Assembly (NCBI GenBank): GCA_017311185.1
Contig: JAESUZ010002605.1
Coordinates: 496,001 to 560,000 of the forward strand
DNA length: 64,000 nt
Reading direction: 5' to 3'
Source: Proteles cristata cristata
Taxonomy: Eukaryota; Chordata; Mammalia; Carnivora; Hyaenidae
Shown here in pieces: positions 14,501 to 26,500 of this stretch (positions are counted from its first letter, which is position 1; each line of letters opens with the position of its first letter). The position numbers were made by a program, and so were the translations under genes. Below the pieces are notes generated by a model. The model worked only from the letters and a program-made list of their open reading frames with translations, searched no databases and was not told the DNA's origin.

Positions 14501-17500
14501 TGAGTTGTGGTCAGCCAAGCTCCCCAGGTATCTTGTCATTTTCATAAGAATTGCTTTCACATAGACCTTTTTAAAATGATTTATTAGGGGTGCCTGGGTG
14601 GCTCAGTCGGTTGAGTGTCCAACTTCGGCTCAGGTCGTGATCTTACAGTTTGTGGATTCGAGCCCTGTGTCGGGCTCTGACAGCTAGCTCAGAGCCTGGA
14701 GCCTGTTTCAGATTCTGTACCTCGCTCTCTCTCTGACCCTCCCCTGCTCATGCGCTCTCTCTCTCTCAGAAATAAGTAAAAACATTAAAAAAATAAATAA
14801 ATAAAATGATTAATTAAACATTCAAAAACACTTATCCTAACTTAATTTCCCTAATTGTTTCTAGACCACCATTTTAGTGCATTGAGAGTTGTGGGATCAT
14901 GATTCATCTAATAGATGAGGTATACGTTTAATTCTGTGACATTTGCATTTGATCATTCCCACCTCTGTCCATGTTCATACGAATGTTGACAGCACACGGA
15001 CCCCAGACGACCCAATTGCAGTGACTAGCAGATTCCTTTTTCATTTTATTAATTTTATTTCCATTGTAGTTAACATAGTGTTTTTATTAGCTTTATGTGT
15101 ATAATACAGTGATTCAGCAGTTCCATATATTCCTCAGTGTTCATCAAGATAAGTGTACTCTTAATTCCCATTACCTATTTCACCCATCCCCCCACCCACC
15201 TCTGCTCTGGTGACTCAATTTGTACTCTATAGTTAAGAGTCTGTGTTTTGGGTTTGTCTTTTTTTCCCCCTCTCATTTGTTTTCCTTCTTAAATACTATA
15301 TACGAGTGAAATCATGTGGTATTTTTCTTTCTCTGATTGGCTTATATCGCTTAGCATTACACTCTCTAGCTCTATCCACATTGTTGCAAATGGCAAAATG
15401 TCATTCTTTTTTATAGCTGAGTAATATTCCATTGTGTGTATGTTGTGTCACCTCTTCTTTATCCATTCATCTATCACTGGACACTGAGCTGCTTCCATAA
15501 TTTGGCTATTGTAAATACTACTGCAGTAAACATTGGGGTGTTTTGTATTCTTTGGTAAACATCCAGTAGCACAATTAATTACTGCATTTAAGGTAGTTCT
15601 ATTTTTAACTTTTTAAGAGCATCCATACAGTTTTCCAGAGTAGCTGCACCAGTTTGCACTCCCACCAACAGGATAAGAGGGTTTCTTTTTCTCCACATCC
15701 TCGCCAACACTTGGTGTTTCTTGTGTTTTTGCTTTCAGCCAGGTGTGAGGTGGTATCTCCTTGTGGTTTTGATTTGCACTTCCCTGGTAATGAGTTATCA
15801 GTTATCCAGTTATCTGGATGTCTTCTTTAGGAAATGTCTGTTCATGCCTTCTGCCCATTTTTAATTGGATTATTTATGTTTTAGGTGTTGAACTGTGGAA
15901 ATTGTTAATGTATTTTAGATACTAACCCTTTGTAGGATATGCCATTTGCAAATATCTTTTCCCATTTGGTAGGTTGTCTTTTAGTTTTGTTGATAGTTTC
16001 CTTCCCTGTGTAGGTTTTTATTTTGATGTAGATCCAATAAGGTTATTTTTGCTATTGCTCCCTTGCCTCAGAAGGCATATCTAGAAGATGTTGCTACAGC
16101 CAGTGTCCTAGAAATAACTTCCTGTGCTCTCTTCTAAGATTTTTATGGTTTCAGGCTTCACATTTAGGTTTTTTATACATTTTGAGTTTATTTTTTCTAT
16201 GGTGTAAGAAAGTGGTCCAATTTCATTGTTTCGCATGTTGCTGTCCAGTTTTCCCAAAACCCTTTGTTGAAAAGGCCCTCTTTTCCCCATCGCATATACT
16301 AGTTAAAGATTAGCTGACTGTATAATTGGGATTTTATTTCTGAACTTTCTTTTCTTTGATTTATGTGTGTTTTGGGGGGTCAGTACTATACTGTTTTGAT
16401 TACTATAGCTTTGTAGTATATTTTGAATTCTGGGATTTTGATACCTCTGGGTGTTTTTTTTTCTTTTTTAAGATTGCTTTGGCTATTTAGGGTTCCGTAC
16501 AAATTTTAGGATTGTTTATTCTAGTTCTGTGAAACGTGCTGTTAGTGTTTTGATAGGGATTGTATTAAACCTGTTGATTGCTTTCAGTAGTATAGATATC
16601 TTAATATTTGTTTTCCATTCCATAAGCTTCTAATGTTTTTACATTTCTTTGGATTGTCTTCAGTTGCTTTCATCAGTGTTGTAGTATAGCTCTTTCACCT
16701 CTTTGGTTAAGTTCATTCCTAAGTATTTTATTATTTTTGGTGCATTTGTAAATAGGATTGTTCTCTGAATTTCTCTTTATGCTCCTTCATTATTAGTGTA
16801 TAGAAACCTACCATATTTAAGTACATTGATTTTGTATCTAGCCGCGTCCTTTAAAGGTTCATGTCAGTGTGTGAATAAAAGCTAAGGGATGTGAGCTCAA
16901 TTGCCTGTATGATCATCGTCACCACATTTTCTAGATCTTATTCACAAGAACAATTTGTTTTTAAATTAAACTCTAGACTGAACATGGGGCTCAAACTCAT
17001 GACCCCAAGATCAAGAGTCACATGCTCTGCCGACTGAGCCAGTCAGGCACCCCACAAGGACAGTTTAAATACTCGGTTAAATCAAGACATTGGTGTCTGT
17101 GATCTTAGTCCATTCGTCTGTGAACCATATCAGTAAATACAATAACATTAATTTAGCCTGGTGTTTTCATACAGAATTAATTTTCTGAATGAATACAGAA
17201 AATTAATTCTGTATGAAAACAGTTTATTAATTTGAAGTTCAAAATAATGAGGTCATGTTTTCTGCTTTGTAGCATCATCATAAGTGAAAATCCTTTATAT
17301 GGGCTAATTTTTCACTAAAATATACAAATCTAAGTTGGATGACTTTTTTTCCAGCAAAAAATTACAGTAGTTTTTTTGAGGGAAGAGTTTGCAGTTTATT
17401 TTGTTTTTTAGAGAAAAACCATTTTTCTTCATTGATTAGAGTTCTGTTGAAGACTTCCTATTAAGCATGGTGGACTGAATACATTCATTTCACCCTGCTT

Positions 17501-20500
17501 CTGCTTAAAACTCCCTTAAAAGGGAAGTAAAGGTCTGAAAACAAAATGCATACAGTCAGGAACAAAGATAAAACTGGAAAGGAAGCAGTCCACATGAGAG
17601 ATGTCATAAAATTTTTGCACGCAAGTGGACAAGTTGTAACTGACTTAAAAGAGAGAAAATAAACAAGTTTTGTTGTTATTGTTGTTGTTTTTCTGCAGAA
17701 CCATTCTGAGTTCAGAAATTCAAAGCCTATAAAGGTTAGGGTGCAGAGTAGGACTGAAAATGGGGGAAAGGTTAAAACTCTTTTATAAGAAGGAGTGAGA
17801 CCTCCAGATTCCTTCTCCAAACTCAAAGCCCAGTAACTGACACGAGCAAAAGACTGAGAGACACACCCTCTGGAGAGCTGAAACAGTGAGTCTCTAGAAT
17901 TTGGGACACAAGCCCAACTAGGCAAAGAAGGGGTGAGGATTGAGAGCAGCATCAGGGAAATTAAACTAATCTGAACACTGAGGATGACACTCCCTCACCT
18001 CAGCGTATTTACCTGTTAGCTCTCCGAGAGGCGAACAGTCATGCTTAGACCCACCAGACCGGAGATTGGAGGATCGGAGCAGTAGGACATGTGGATGGGG
18101 CCCCATCATGAAACAGGTTGCCACTCTGCCTGCCACCTGTGGTTGGAAATCAGCAGGCAACACGTCTGTTCCACACACAGCCCTCAACTTTTTTTTTTTT
18201 AGTTTTATTTATTTTGAGGGAGAGAGAGAATCAGAAGCAGGCTCTGCACACTGTCAGCATGTGGCCCGGTGTGGGGCTCAGTCTCACGAATCATGAGATC
18301 ATGACTTGAACTGAAATCAGGAATCTGTCACTTAACCAACTGAGCCACTCAGGCGCCCCACCCTCAGTATGCTCTTGAGTGGTTTTTTGTTAAATATAGA
18401 CGGATAGCCCAGTGATTGCCAGACTTTTGTAGAAGATGCTAATAATATCAGTGTCTGACCGAAATAAATGAGAAAAGAGAGCCAAAGACAGTGGAAGGAA
18501 AAGGAACCCACTTAATACGCATGGAAAGAAAAGAGATACTATATCCACAAAACAAGTAAAGAATGGTAAATAATTAGTAAATAACAATAAGGAATATTGA
18601 GACAATAAGGAGGAGCTCTTAGAAATTAAAAATGTAACAGACACTTAAAAAGGTAACACAAGTGTTGGAAGAAAGCTGAAAACTCTTTCAAAAAAAAGAG
18701 CCAAAAGACAAAGGGATGGAAAATGGGAGAAGAAAAAAATGAGAAAACAGGAGTATCAGACTGAAATCTAAAAACTGTCTAATCAGAATTCCACAGAGAC
18801 ATCAGAAGGGAGGAAATTATCAGAGATACAAAAGAATGTCCCAGAACTGAGATGAGAAACACACGTTACTAGGTTGAAAGGCCCTACTGAGTGCCGGCAG
18901 TTGAAAAAAGACCTACATGGGGCGCCTGGGTGGCTTAGTCGTTTGAGTTTCCGACTTTCACTTAAGTCATGATCTCACGGTTCGTGGGTTCGAGCCCCGC
19001 ATCGGGCTCTGTGCTGACTGCCAGCTCGGAGCCTGGAGCCTGTTTCAGTCTGTGACTCCCTCTCTCTCTGACCCTCCCCTGCTCACGATGTCTCTCTCTC
19101 TCTCTCCTAGAAATAAATAAAACATTAAAAATTTAAAAAAAAAATGAAAAAAGACCTATGCTAGGGACATTACCATGCAGTTTCAGTATGCCAAGGAGGA
19201 AAGAAGCTCTGAGAGGAGGGGAAGAACACCTGTACAGCTCACCTGAAAGGGTTGACAGTGGCATCACTAGGGAACTTGGCAGAAATGCAGAGTCTCAGGT
19301 CCCACCTAGACCTGCTGGAAGAGAAGCCATGCCCCCAGTTCTGATGTCAGCCAAAGTCTGAGAAACCCTGATGGAGAAGCCCCTGATGGAGAATCAGAAT
19401 GGCCTCTGGCTCCTCAGTGAGTGCTTCCATGTGTGCTGTGGATATAGAGTAAAACAATGTCTTCAAGATCCCAAGGGAGATTGACTTCTAAATTCTGCCT
19501 ACACCTAACTGTCAATCCTGTAAAGCCATCTCCAAACATGGGGGCAGAGGGAAGCACCTCTGTGCATGGTTCCCTGGAAAGTTGGTAGAGGCTATGCCCC
19601 AGGAAAATGAGCATGTGAACCAAGCATGAAGAGTGGGCAGCCAGGCCTTGGGACTCCCCCTCAGAGGAAGGAGGTGAAATCCCCCCCAAAATTAGGCCAG
19701 ATTCTGTAAGAGGCTTTGTTTTCCCATAATGGTTCTGTGAAGCCTTTGTGGCAAATCCGGTCTTCTGCAGGGCTTATCACCCAAATCCAGTATCATAGCT
19801 CCATAGACGTGGATGAGATCATTCTATTCAGTGTCCTCCTGGTTAACAGGTGAGAAACTCAAGATCCACGGAGTGGAGTAAATCAAAACAGAACCAGGAA
19901 GAGAATCAGAATCTCCTTGCTAGGGAACTGATTTTAGTTGCTGCCTCAAGGAGATCCTGCTTTTAACTGGTTGGTTGGAGTATGGAATGACAGTTTTGCT
20001 TTCTTTTGGCTGGTAGGTGTAATGGTCATACCATTTTCTGATATATATATGCATTTTGAATCATAGTTCAGCTAAATCCTTCCCAGCCATTCCAGAGTTG
20101 TTCTAGAATTTCTAGATGAAACACTGGTCACTTTAGGTCTCAAATCCGTTCATCTAATCCTGAGTTCTGGGGAACCAAAGATGAATTAGTCTCTCTACTC
20201 ACAATAAATCCCAAGTTAAAGGGAAGCTCAAACTCAAAGCTGAATGGTAACAGTGGTCTGGCATATGAAACTCTTTTATGGAGAGCCTCTCTTTACAAAA
20301 TTTTAAATTTTATAAATTAATTTTTTGTACATAATTGTTACAGATTCAGATGATTGTTCAGTGTCTTCGGCATTTAACATTAGGGGGTTCACCCTGAAAT
20401 TTCTTTTACATAAAGAGCTAAATTGAATTCACACACCGGGTACCCAGGTGGCTCAGTCTTGATTAAGCATCTGTCTCTTGGTTTCAGCTAGGTCATGATC

Positions 20501-23500
20501 TCATGGTTTGTGAGTTCGAGCGCTCCATTGGGCTCTGTGCTGACAGCATGGAGCCTGCTTGGGATTCTGTCTCTCCCTCTCTTTATGCCCCTCCCCTACT
20601 GTGCCATCTCTGTCTCCAAATAAATCACTAAACTCAAAAAAAACCAGATTCTTAAATTGAATTCATACTTGGGGACCAAAAGAGGTTGCTTTATATGTAG
20701 TTTATATGTAGTGAAAATGGGTTTTTGACCCCTATTTCTTCTTTTCATTTTTAACATTTATTATAATTGGCACATAAAGAAGGCCCTGAATTTTGCAGAA
20801 CCTCTACATTAAAATATGGCCATCTTTATTCATGTTGATCTGAAAGACAGTTATATTTTATGTTGACCTGGCTTTTAGCTGAAAGAACTCTTTGCTCCTT
20901 TCAGTGGTTCATTTGCTGCTTAGTATCATTAGTTCTTAATCAAGAATCTTTCTCCTTGCAAAAGTTTCCTCAATTGGCTTTATTCTTTGATGCCACAGTA
21001 CCAGTGGACCAGTCTCAACATGTGTTCTTGTGATGAAACTTCTTAATTATCTTTTTAGAAAAAAGATGAGCAGAGACAGTTTATTTTTATCTGCTTGGGA
21101 GAGGTCCTTTGCTTGCCAAGTCTCTGTTGAAAGAAGCCTAATATTATGGGGTGTTAGTTATTCTAGCCAAGGTACTTTTCAAGGAAGCATTTTGTTGGGG
21201 AAAGAAGGTTATTGTTGGAAGTGTAAGTGACCTTTAATGTGTTTCAAAATGTAACCTTTTCTTTAACAACTTGTAATTCTTTTATAAATGGGTGCTAAAC
21301 TGGTTGTTTGCAAGTTATTATACATAGAAAGCAGTATTTCCTTGGGGCCAGGCCGACCCCAACAGTATTGGTCCCCATCAATACAGTTAATACTGTCCTG
21401 TGTATGTATAGAAAGACCACAGATTCAGGATTTGTTAGTGGCTGTCACTGAATTGGGCATAAGTGATATGGTTAGAGTAACGCATTCTAAGAAGAGAGGG
21501 CATTGCAACATACAGACTATGGTCAGAGTAAACATCACTGCATACACCTTCTCTAAAAGGTGAATACCACATGCATATAACCATCTCTAAGAGCCAAGAT
21601 TGCACGTCTTTACACCTCACAGTTGTGAGGCTTTAAGCTGTCTGTTCTCTTGTGCAGTAGGTAGGAGATAGTTGGAACTATTGACAGATATTTCTTATTC
21701 ATCAAGAAGCTGCAGTTTAGGGGCGCCTGGGTGGCTTAGTCGGTTAAACGTCCGACTTTCGCTTAGGTCATGATCTCGTGGTTCGTGGGTTCGAGCCCTG
21801 CATTGGGCTCTGTGCTGACTGCCAGCTCAGAGCCTGGAGCCTATTTCAGAGTCTGTATCTCCCTCTCTCTCTGACCCTCCCCTGGTCACGCTGTCTCTGT
21901 CTCTCCTAGAAATAAATAAAAATATTAAAAAAAAAAAAAAAAAGCTGCAGTTTAATTGGTTCAGGAATTCCAGTGTAGGGGAAAAAAAAAAAAACACCTG
22001 ATATTCTGGTTCCTCACAAAGAATATTCCACTCTTCTTTCAGACTCTAGAAATAAACTGACACCGTTTATATCCACTTAAGTAAGAGTCCATGAAATTCT
22101 TTTGAGAGTCTTTGTGGAGATAGCAATGAGTCACAAGGTAAATCATCATACCAAGCGATCATGTCACTAGCTTCATGAATTATATTTTATTGTTAATAGT
22201 TTGGTTTACATTGAGTGCAGGTGTTCAGAGTATCGGGACAATTTGGACATTCTCATAGATGAGAATAACACATTCATGCATTTTCCCAGTGATTACAGAC
22301 CTTAAACTGCTAGTACAGGGCTATTCTGGTCAGTAGCATCTCACACCTGAGCGAGGTGCAATCCTAGTCTGTGCCCCATGCTTCAGAAGGCCTTCCATGT
22401 CAACAGCACAACTCATGCATGGCAGTGGAGATTGGTGCCGGATTGGGTTCCAGTGTCTAGATGCTACAGAGCTGGAAATCTGAGCCTGAATGTCAGGGGA
22501 GGAGGAGAGCACAGCCTGTGGCCTAGGGAATCAGATGCAGAGTGGTGCTTCGCCCCCAAAGTGGATCGCTGGTCAGGAGGTCATTGTTAGCCCGCCACAC
22601 CATCATTGATCCTCTGCACCTCCTGGTGCCCCTGCCCCTGGCCTTGCTTGTCCCCCACCAGTATTTCTACCTACCACTGCCAGAGCAGCCTTTCTAAAAT
22701 GCACTACTTACATTGTCACCCCATGTTTGAAGTCCTCTGCCCTCCTCCCCCAGCTGATTGAGATCAAGACCCAAAGCCTGCCATGGTTTACAGGGTCCCA
22801 CTTGACCTATACTCCTCTTCTCCAAGCTACCTCACTCTTGGATTCGCCTCTTCCCAGTCTTCACCCAGGAACTCTCTACTCTAGCCATCAAGGCTTGCTT
22901 CTTTTCATTTCCTCAAAGGGAAGCCCTGCCTTACTCCTACTTGCTTCTGCTTGGAACGCTAGCCCAGTCTCCTTGCCCTGGGAGGCTCTGCTGACCATTC
23001 TTGCCCCTTTTAGGAGGCTGCTCGTTCTTCTCCCACTACAGTCTTATCACAGCAGTTACCACTCTGGTGACTGGTTTCATCTGCCTCTTTGCCCCACCAG
23101 AATGTAAGCTCTGTGAAGTCAGGGACCATATCCATCTTGTTACTTGTTAGATCTTGAGCACTGTCAGAGCCCATATCCCATAAGCAAATGGTAAACTCTA
23201 TGTGCCTCTGCATTCTAAAGGTATTAGCCAAGGTGGGCTGGAAGGGGGAAATTAGCAACAAAGTGAAACCAGTATGGTTGGGCCTGAGAAGCCAAGGCTA
23301 AAATACCTGGGACTCCTTTTTTTCCTGTGGCTTCTTGGAAGCCTCAAGAAACCATCTGTGTTCTGACAGCCTAAGCCCCCAAACCTGTGTGTGTCCACAA
23401 GGGACTAATTATACTTGACCTCGGCAGTGATTTGACCTTGGAACACCTTGTACTGTCAACAGACACAGATGACCAAAATGTTCAGGGTCTTTTTGAGGTG

Positions 23501-26500
23501 GCTTTGCACAAGGTTGAGATGCCTTCCAGCACCTATACAATGTACATATTGTCAGTTTTGAACAATGTAGAGATGCCATTTTCACATCAAATCGTGGAAA
23601 AAGGCATTCACACTGCTTTGTTTTGTTTTCGTTAAAGCATTGCACATATCCAGCCAAAAATATTCACTGCAATGCTTTTAGTGTGTTCACCAGTTTTGGC
23701 ATTTATCCATGTTTGGAGAAAAATTAAAGCTAGAGTTGAATTGAATCTTTGTCTTTTAGAAGCGGCTACTTGTGACCAACTCTATTAGAATTAGGTTTAT
23801 TTTGAGGGTTTTAGGTGATTAAAAAGGTTTTTCAATCTAGTTTTTCATGGATCTGTCTCCTTTTTTAAAAACTTTTGCATGATATAAAGCAAGTTTGTTT
23901 TGTTTAAACTGGTACATATCAGATGGTTATTTGTCAGTTAGTCTGAGTGCTAATATGAAACTGGTATTTGGATTTAATTCAGTTCCATTAGAACAGCGTT
24001 AAAATTCTGTGATACAGGGACTATTATCCTGGCAGTTGTGAGGGATGTTTGTGCGAGGAAGCAGGGCTGACAAAGAGGGCACTGTGCATGCTCCGTCTGT
24101 AACTGAGCACTTTCACACTGCAATTTAGGAAGTGTGCAGTTCAGGAAATTGCTGGCTTTGGCTGGAGCATACTTTAACTGCAAGGAAAATTTTATTCGTC
24201 ACTCAAGTAATTGGCAGTTTTAATACCTTGTTCATAATTACTTAATAAACAAACGAACATATAAACCAAAGATTGTATGGCCTGTTATCTAACTTGTAGC
24301 CTTATTTGACCAACGTGATGGGCACCTGTAGGCCTCCCTCTTCTTCCCACAAAAAACCAGGTTGTTCCATTTATTGCAAAAATCTATGGCTGAGCGTTTT
24401 GTGTTGTTAAATGTTAAGCGTAGCTGTGCCAGCATCAGACAGCCTGGGAGCCAAATCCAGATGCAAAGTTTGATGGGAAGTATCCACTAGGGACAGGGGA
24501 GGGAGGTGGAGACAGAGGGGCATTTCAGGGTTACTCTCCTGTTTGTGGGAGAACATCCTGGTAATGCAAACATTTGGGTTATATGTTTAAGAGAACATTT
24601 TTGTCCCCTAAAGTGTGGTTTTATTTAACCCACACACCCTGACCCTAAGGCCCTGTGGCTTTTCTCTTGGACTAAATCCATCTCCGGGACTAGAAATTGA
24701 CTAATTGTCTCGCTTGCATTACCCTATACCTCACAACTAGATCAAGGAGTTTAAACACTGGCAAATCCAGATGTGGGAAATGGTCAAAATCAGAGGTCAT
24801 GGCTGACTTGACTCTAAACAAAGTCTCTAAGACTTTATGGGAGTCTAAGTTACAGGGCTTGATATTTGTTACTTGTAAATAGGACTGTTAATCCTTTTTT
24901 TTTTTTTTTAACCATACCGTTATCTCAGACAGATTCAGCTCTTAAGATACACATCACCTATGCCTGTTCCCTTTATAGGATCTTTCAAAAATTAGAGTTA
25001 AGATTCCCAGATGACTTGGATCAAAATGTGAATCCCTGCAGTCCTTAAAAGTAACAGATGGAGGGTTTTAAAAATATTTTGAAAAATTCTGTTTGTTGTT
25101 TAAACAGAAAGCATCCAACCTGTTTTCCCCTCTTATTGTCCTTTCCTGCGGGGAACTCAGCACCTGACATAGGCACATATTCAGGAAGTCAGTCTTCTAC
25201 TCTGGTGAATGGCAAAAATACATGCAAACCCCCTGGCTTATCTTCCTGCAGTACAGGCAAGACTGGGGAGACCCTGTTTCCAGGGCATCCTTAGTGTTGG
25301 TATGGTGATGGCTCTATGAGCCAGTGTTGACTTCCACATTAGTTTGAAACCAGAAGCTAAACATACCTGCAAGGGTGAGAAGTAGTGGCCCTTTTTGGAT
25401 GTGCATCTCCATGTAAGAATTTAATTGCCAGAATATATCTGACACTGTACTCTGTGAAATAAGCCTTCCTTTGGGACCAGTATGGCTTTGTTAGGTTAAA
25501 AGCTCTAGTTTCCTAATTTTACAGTTGTCTAGATATCTATACCAGAGAAATGCTATTATGATTAAATGGCATAATATATGAAAAAATGCTTAGTTAGCCT
25601 CAGCTTGACATGTGAGATGTTCTCCACATTATTAGATTTCATATACAATCCAAGACAGAGGGGTAGAGACCTATCCCTACTTTAGACGAGCTCACAGTGT
25701 GGTAGAGAAAATCTGCAGTGTAAAAGTGCAGTGTCAGAACACAGTGAAGGATTTTGTGAAAATACATACAGGGTATTCCTAACTCAGGGACCTTCCGAGA
25801 TTGTGAGAGGCCTGTGAGTTATAATAGTGCAAAAGAGCTTAATAAACTGAACGCAGTATAGAAATAAGTTATTGGTACAAAGATACACATATAAGTTATA
25901 TTTCCTAGGTTTTCTCATTAAATGAGGCTTAACTGTAGACTCTGTATAAAGATGGCAGCATGTGACATTCACCTACAGAGTTCTGCCTAGAGCCTTCAGA
26001 TGGTTTCACTGTTCTTGTATTGTAAAGAGAGCTTCTTTTATAGGTAGACTCTGTTTTCATTCTGGCCTTCCTACGCTTCCTACCTTGACATGTTGTTCCC
26101 CACCACCACCACCAAATGATGGTTTAAGAAGCCCAAGCCTCCTGATCTAATATGACAAGTGAGATGATTTGCACATCACTTTGATTCCTGTTTTCTAAGC
26201 AAGGTTGTCATTTAATGCTGAATTTCCCCCTTGAAAGTTGTTTTATTGATGACCTTTTTAGAAATTTGACTTGGCTTCTTTTTTTGTTTTGTTTTTCATT
26301 TGTGGTCTAGTGTAGGGCTCACCCGTGGAACTTTCAGTGATGAAATGTTCTGTATGTGCACTGACCCATTTGACAGCCACCAAGCACATGTGGCTGTTGA
26401 GGAGAAATGTGGCTACTGTGATTAAGGAAATGAATTTCAACAATTTGAATTTAAAGTGCTACATGTGCCTACTCTATTGGTCATCATGGTCTGGTGTTAA

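Larger units (their letters stand above)
17480..19205 (+). mobile_element. L1ME-type LINE relic interrupted by two SINEs
   Basis: Ancient L1 internal/3' sequence in + orientation: aaataaatgagaaaagagag, ggaggaaattatcagagata, cccagaactgaga, and ggttgaaaggccctactgag. SINEs at 18189-18359 and 18918-19144 sit inside it, and the L1 text resumes after each (tgaaaaaagacctatgctag after the second). The 155-residue minus-strand ORF at 17485-17952 lies antisense in this relic and is not a gene. Confidence 0.75.

Noticed and set aside
17485..17952. 155-residue ORF on the minus strand
   Set aside because: It lies antisense to an L1ME-type relic, has no domain or start context, and its hydrophobic composition follows from the complement of A-rich LINE sequence.
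22727..23107. 126-residue plus-strand ORF
   Set aside because: Entirely within an L2 fragment, with leucine/proline-rich low-information translation.
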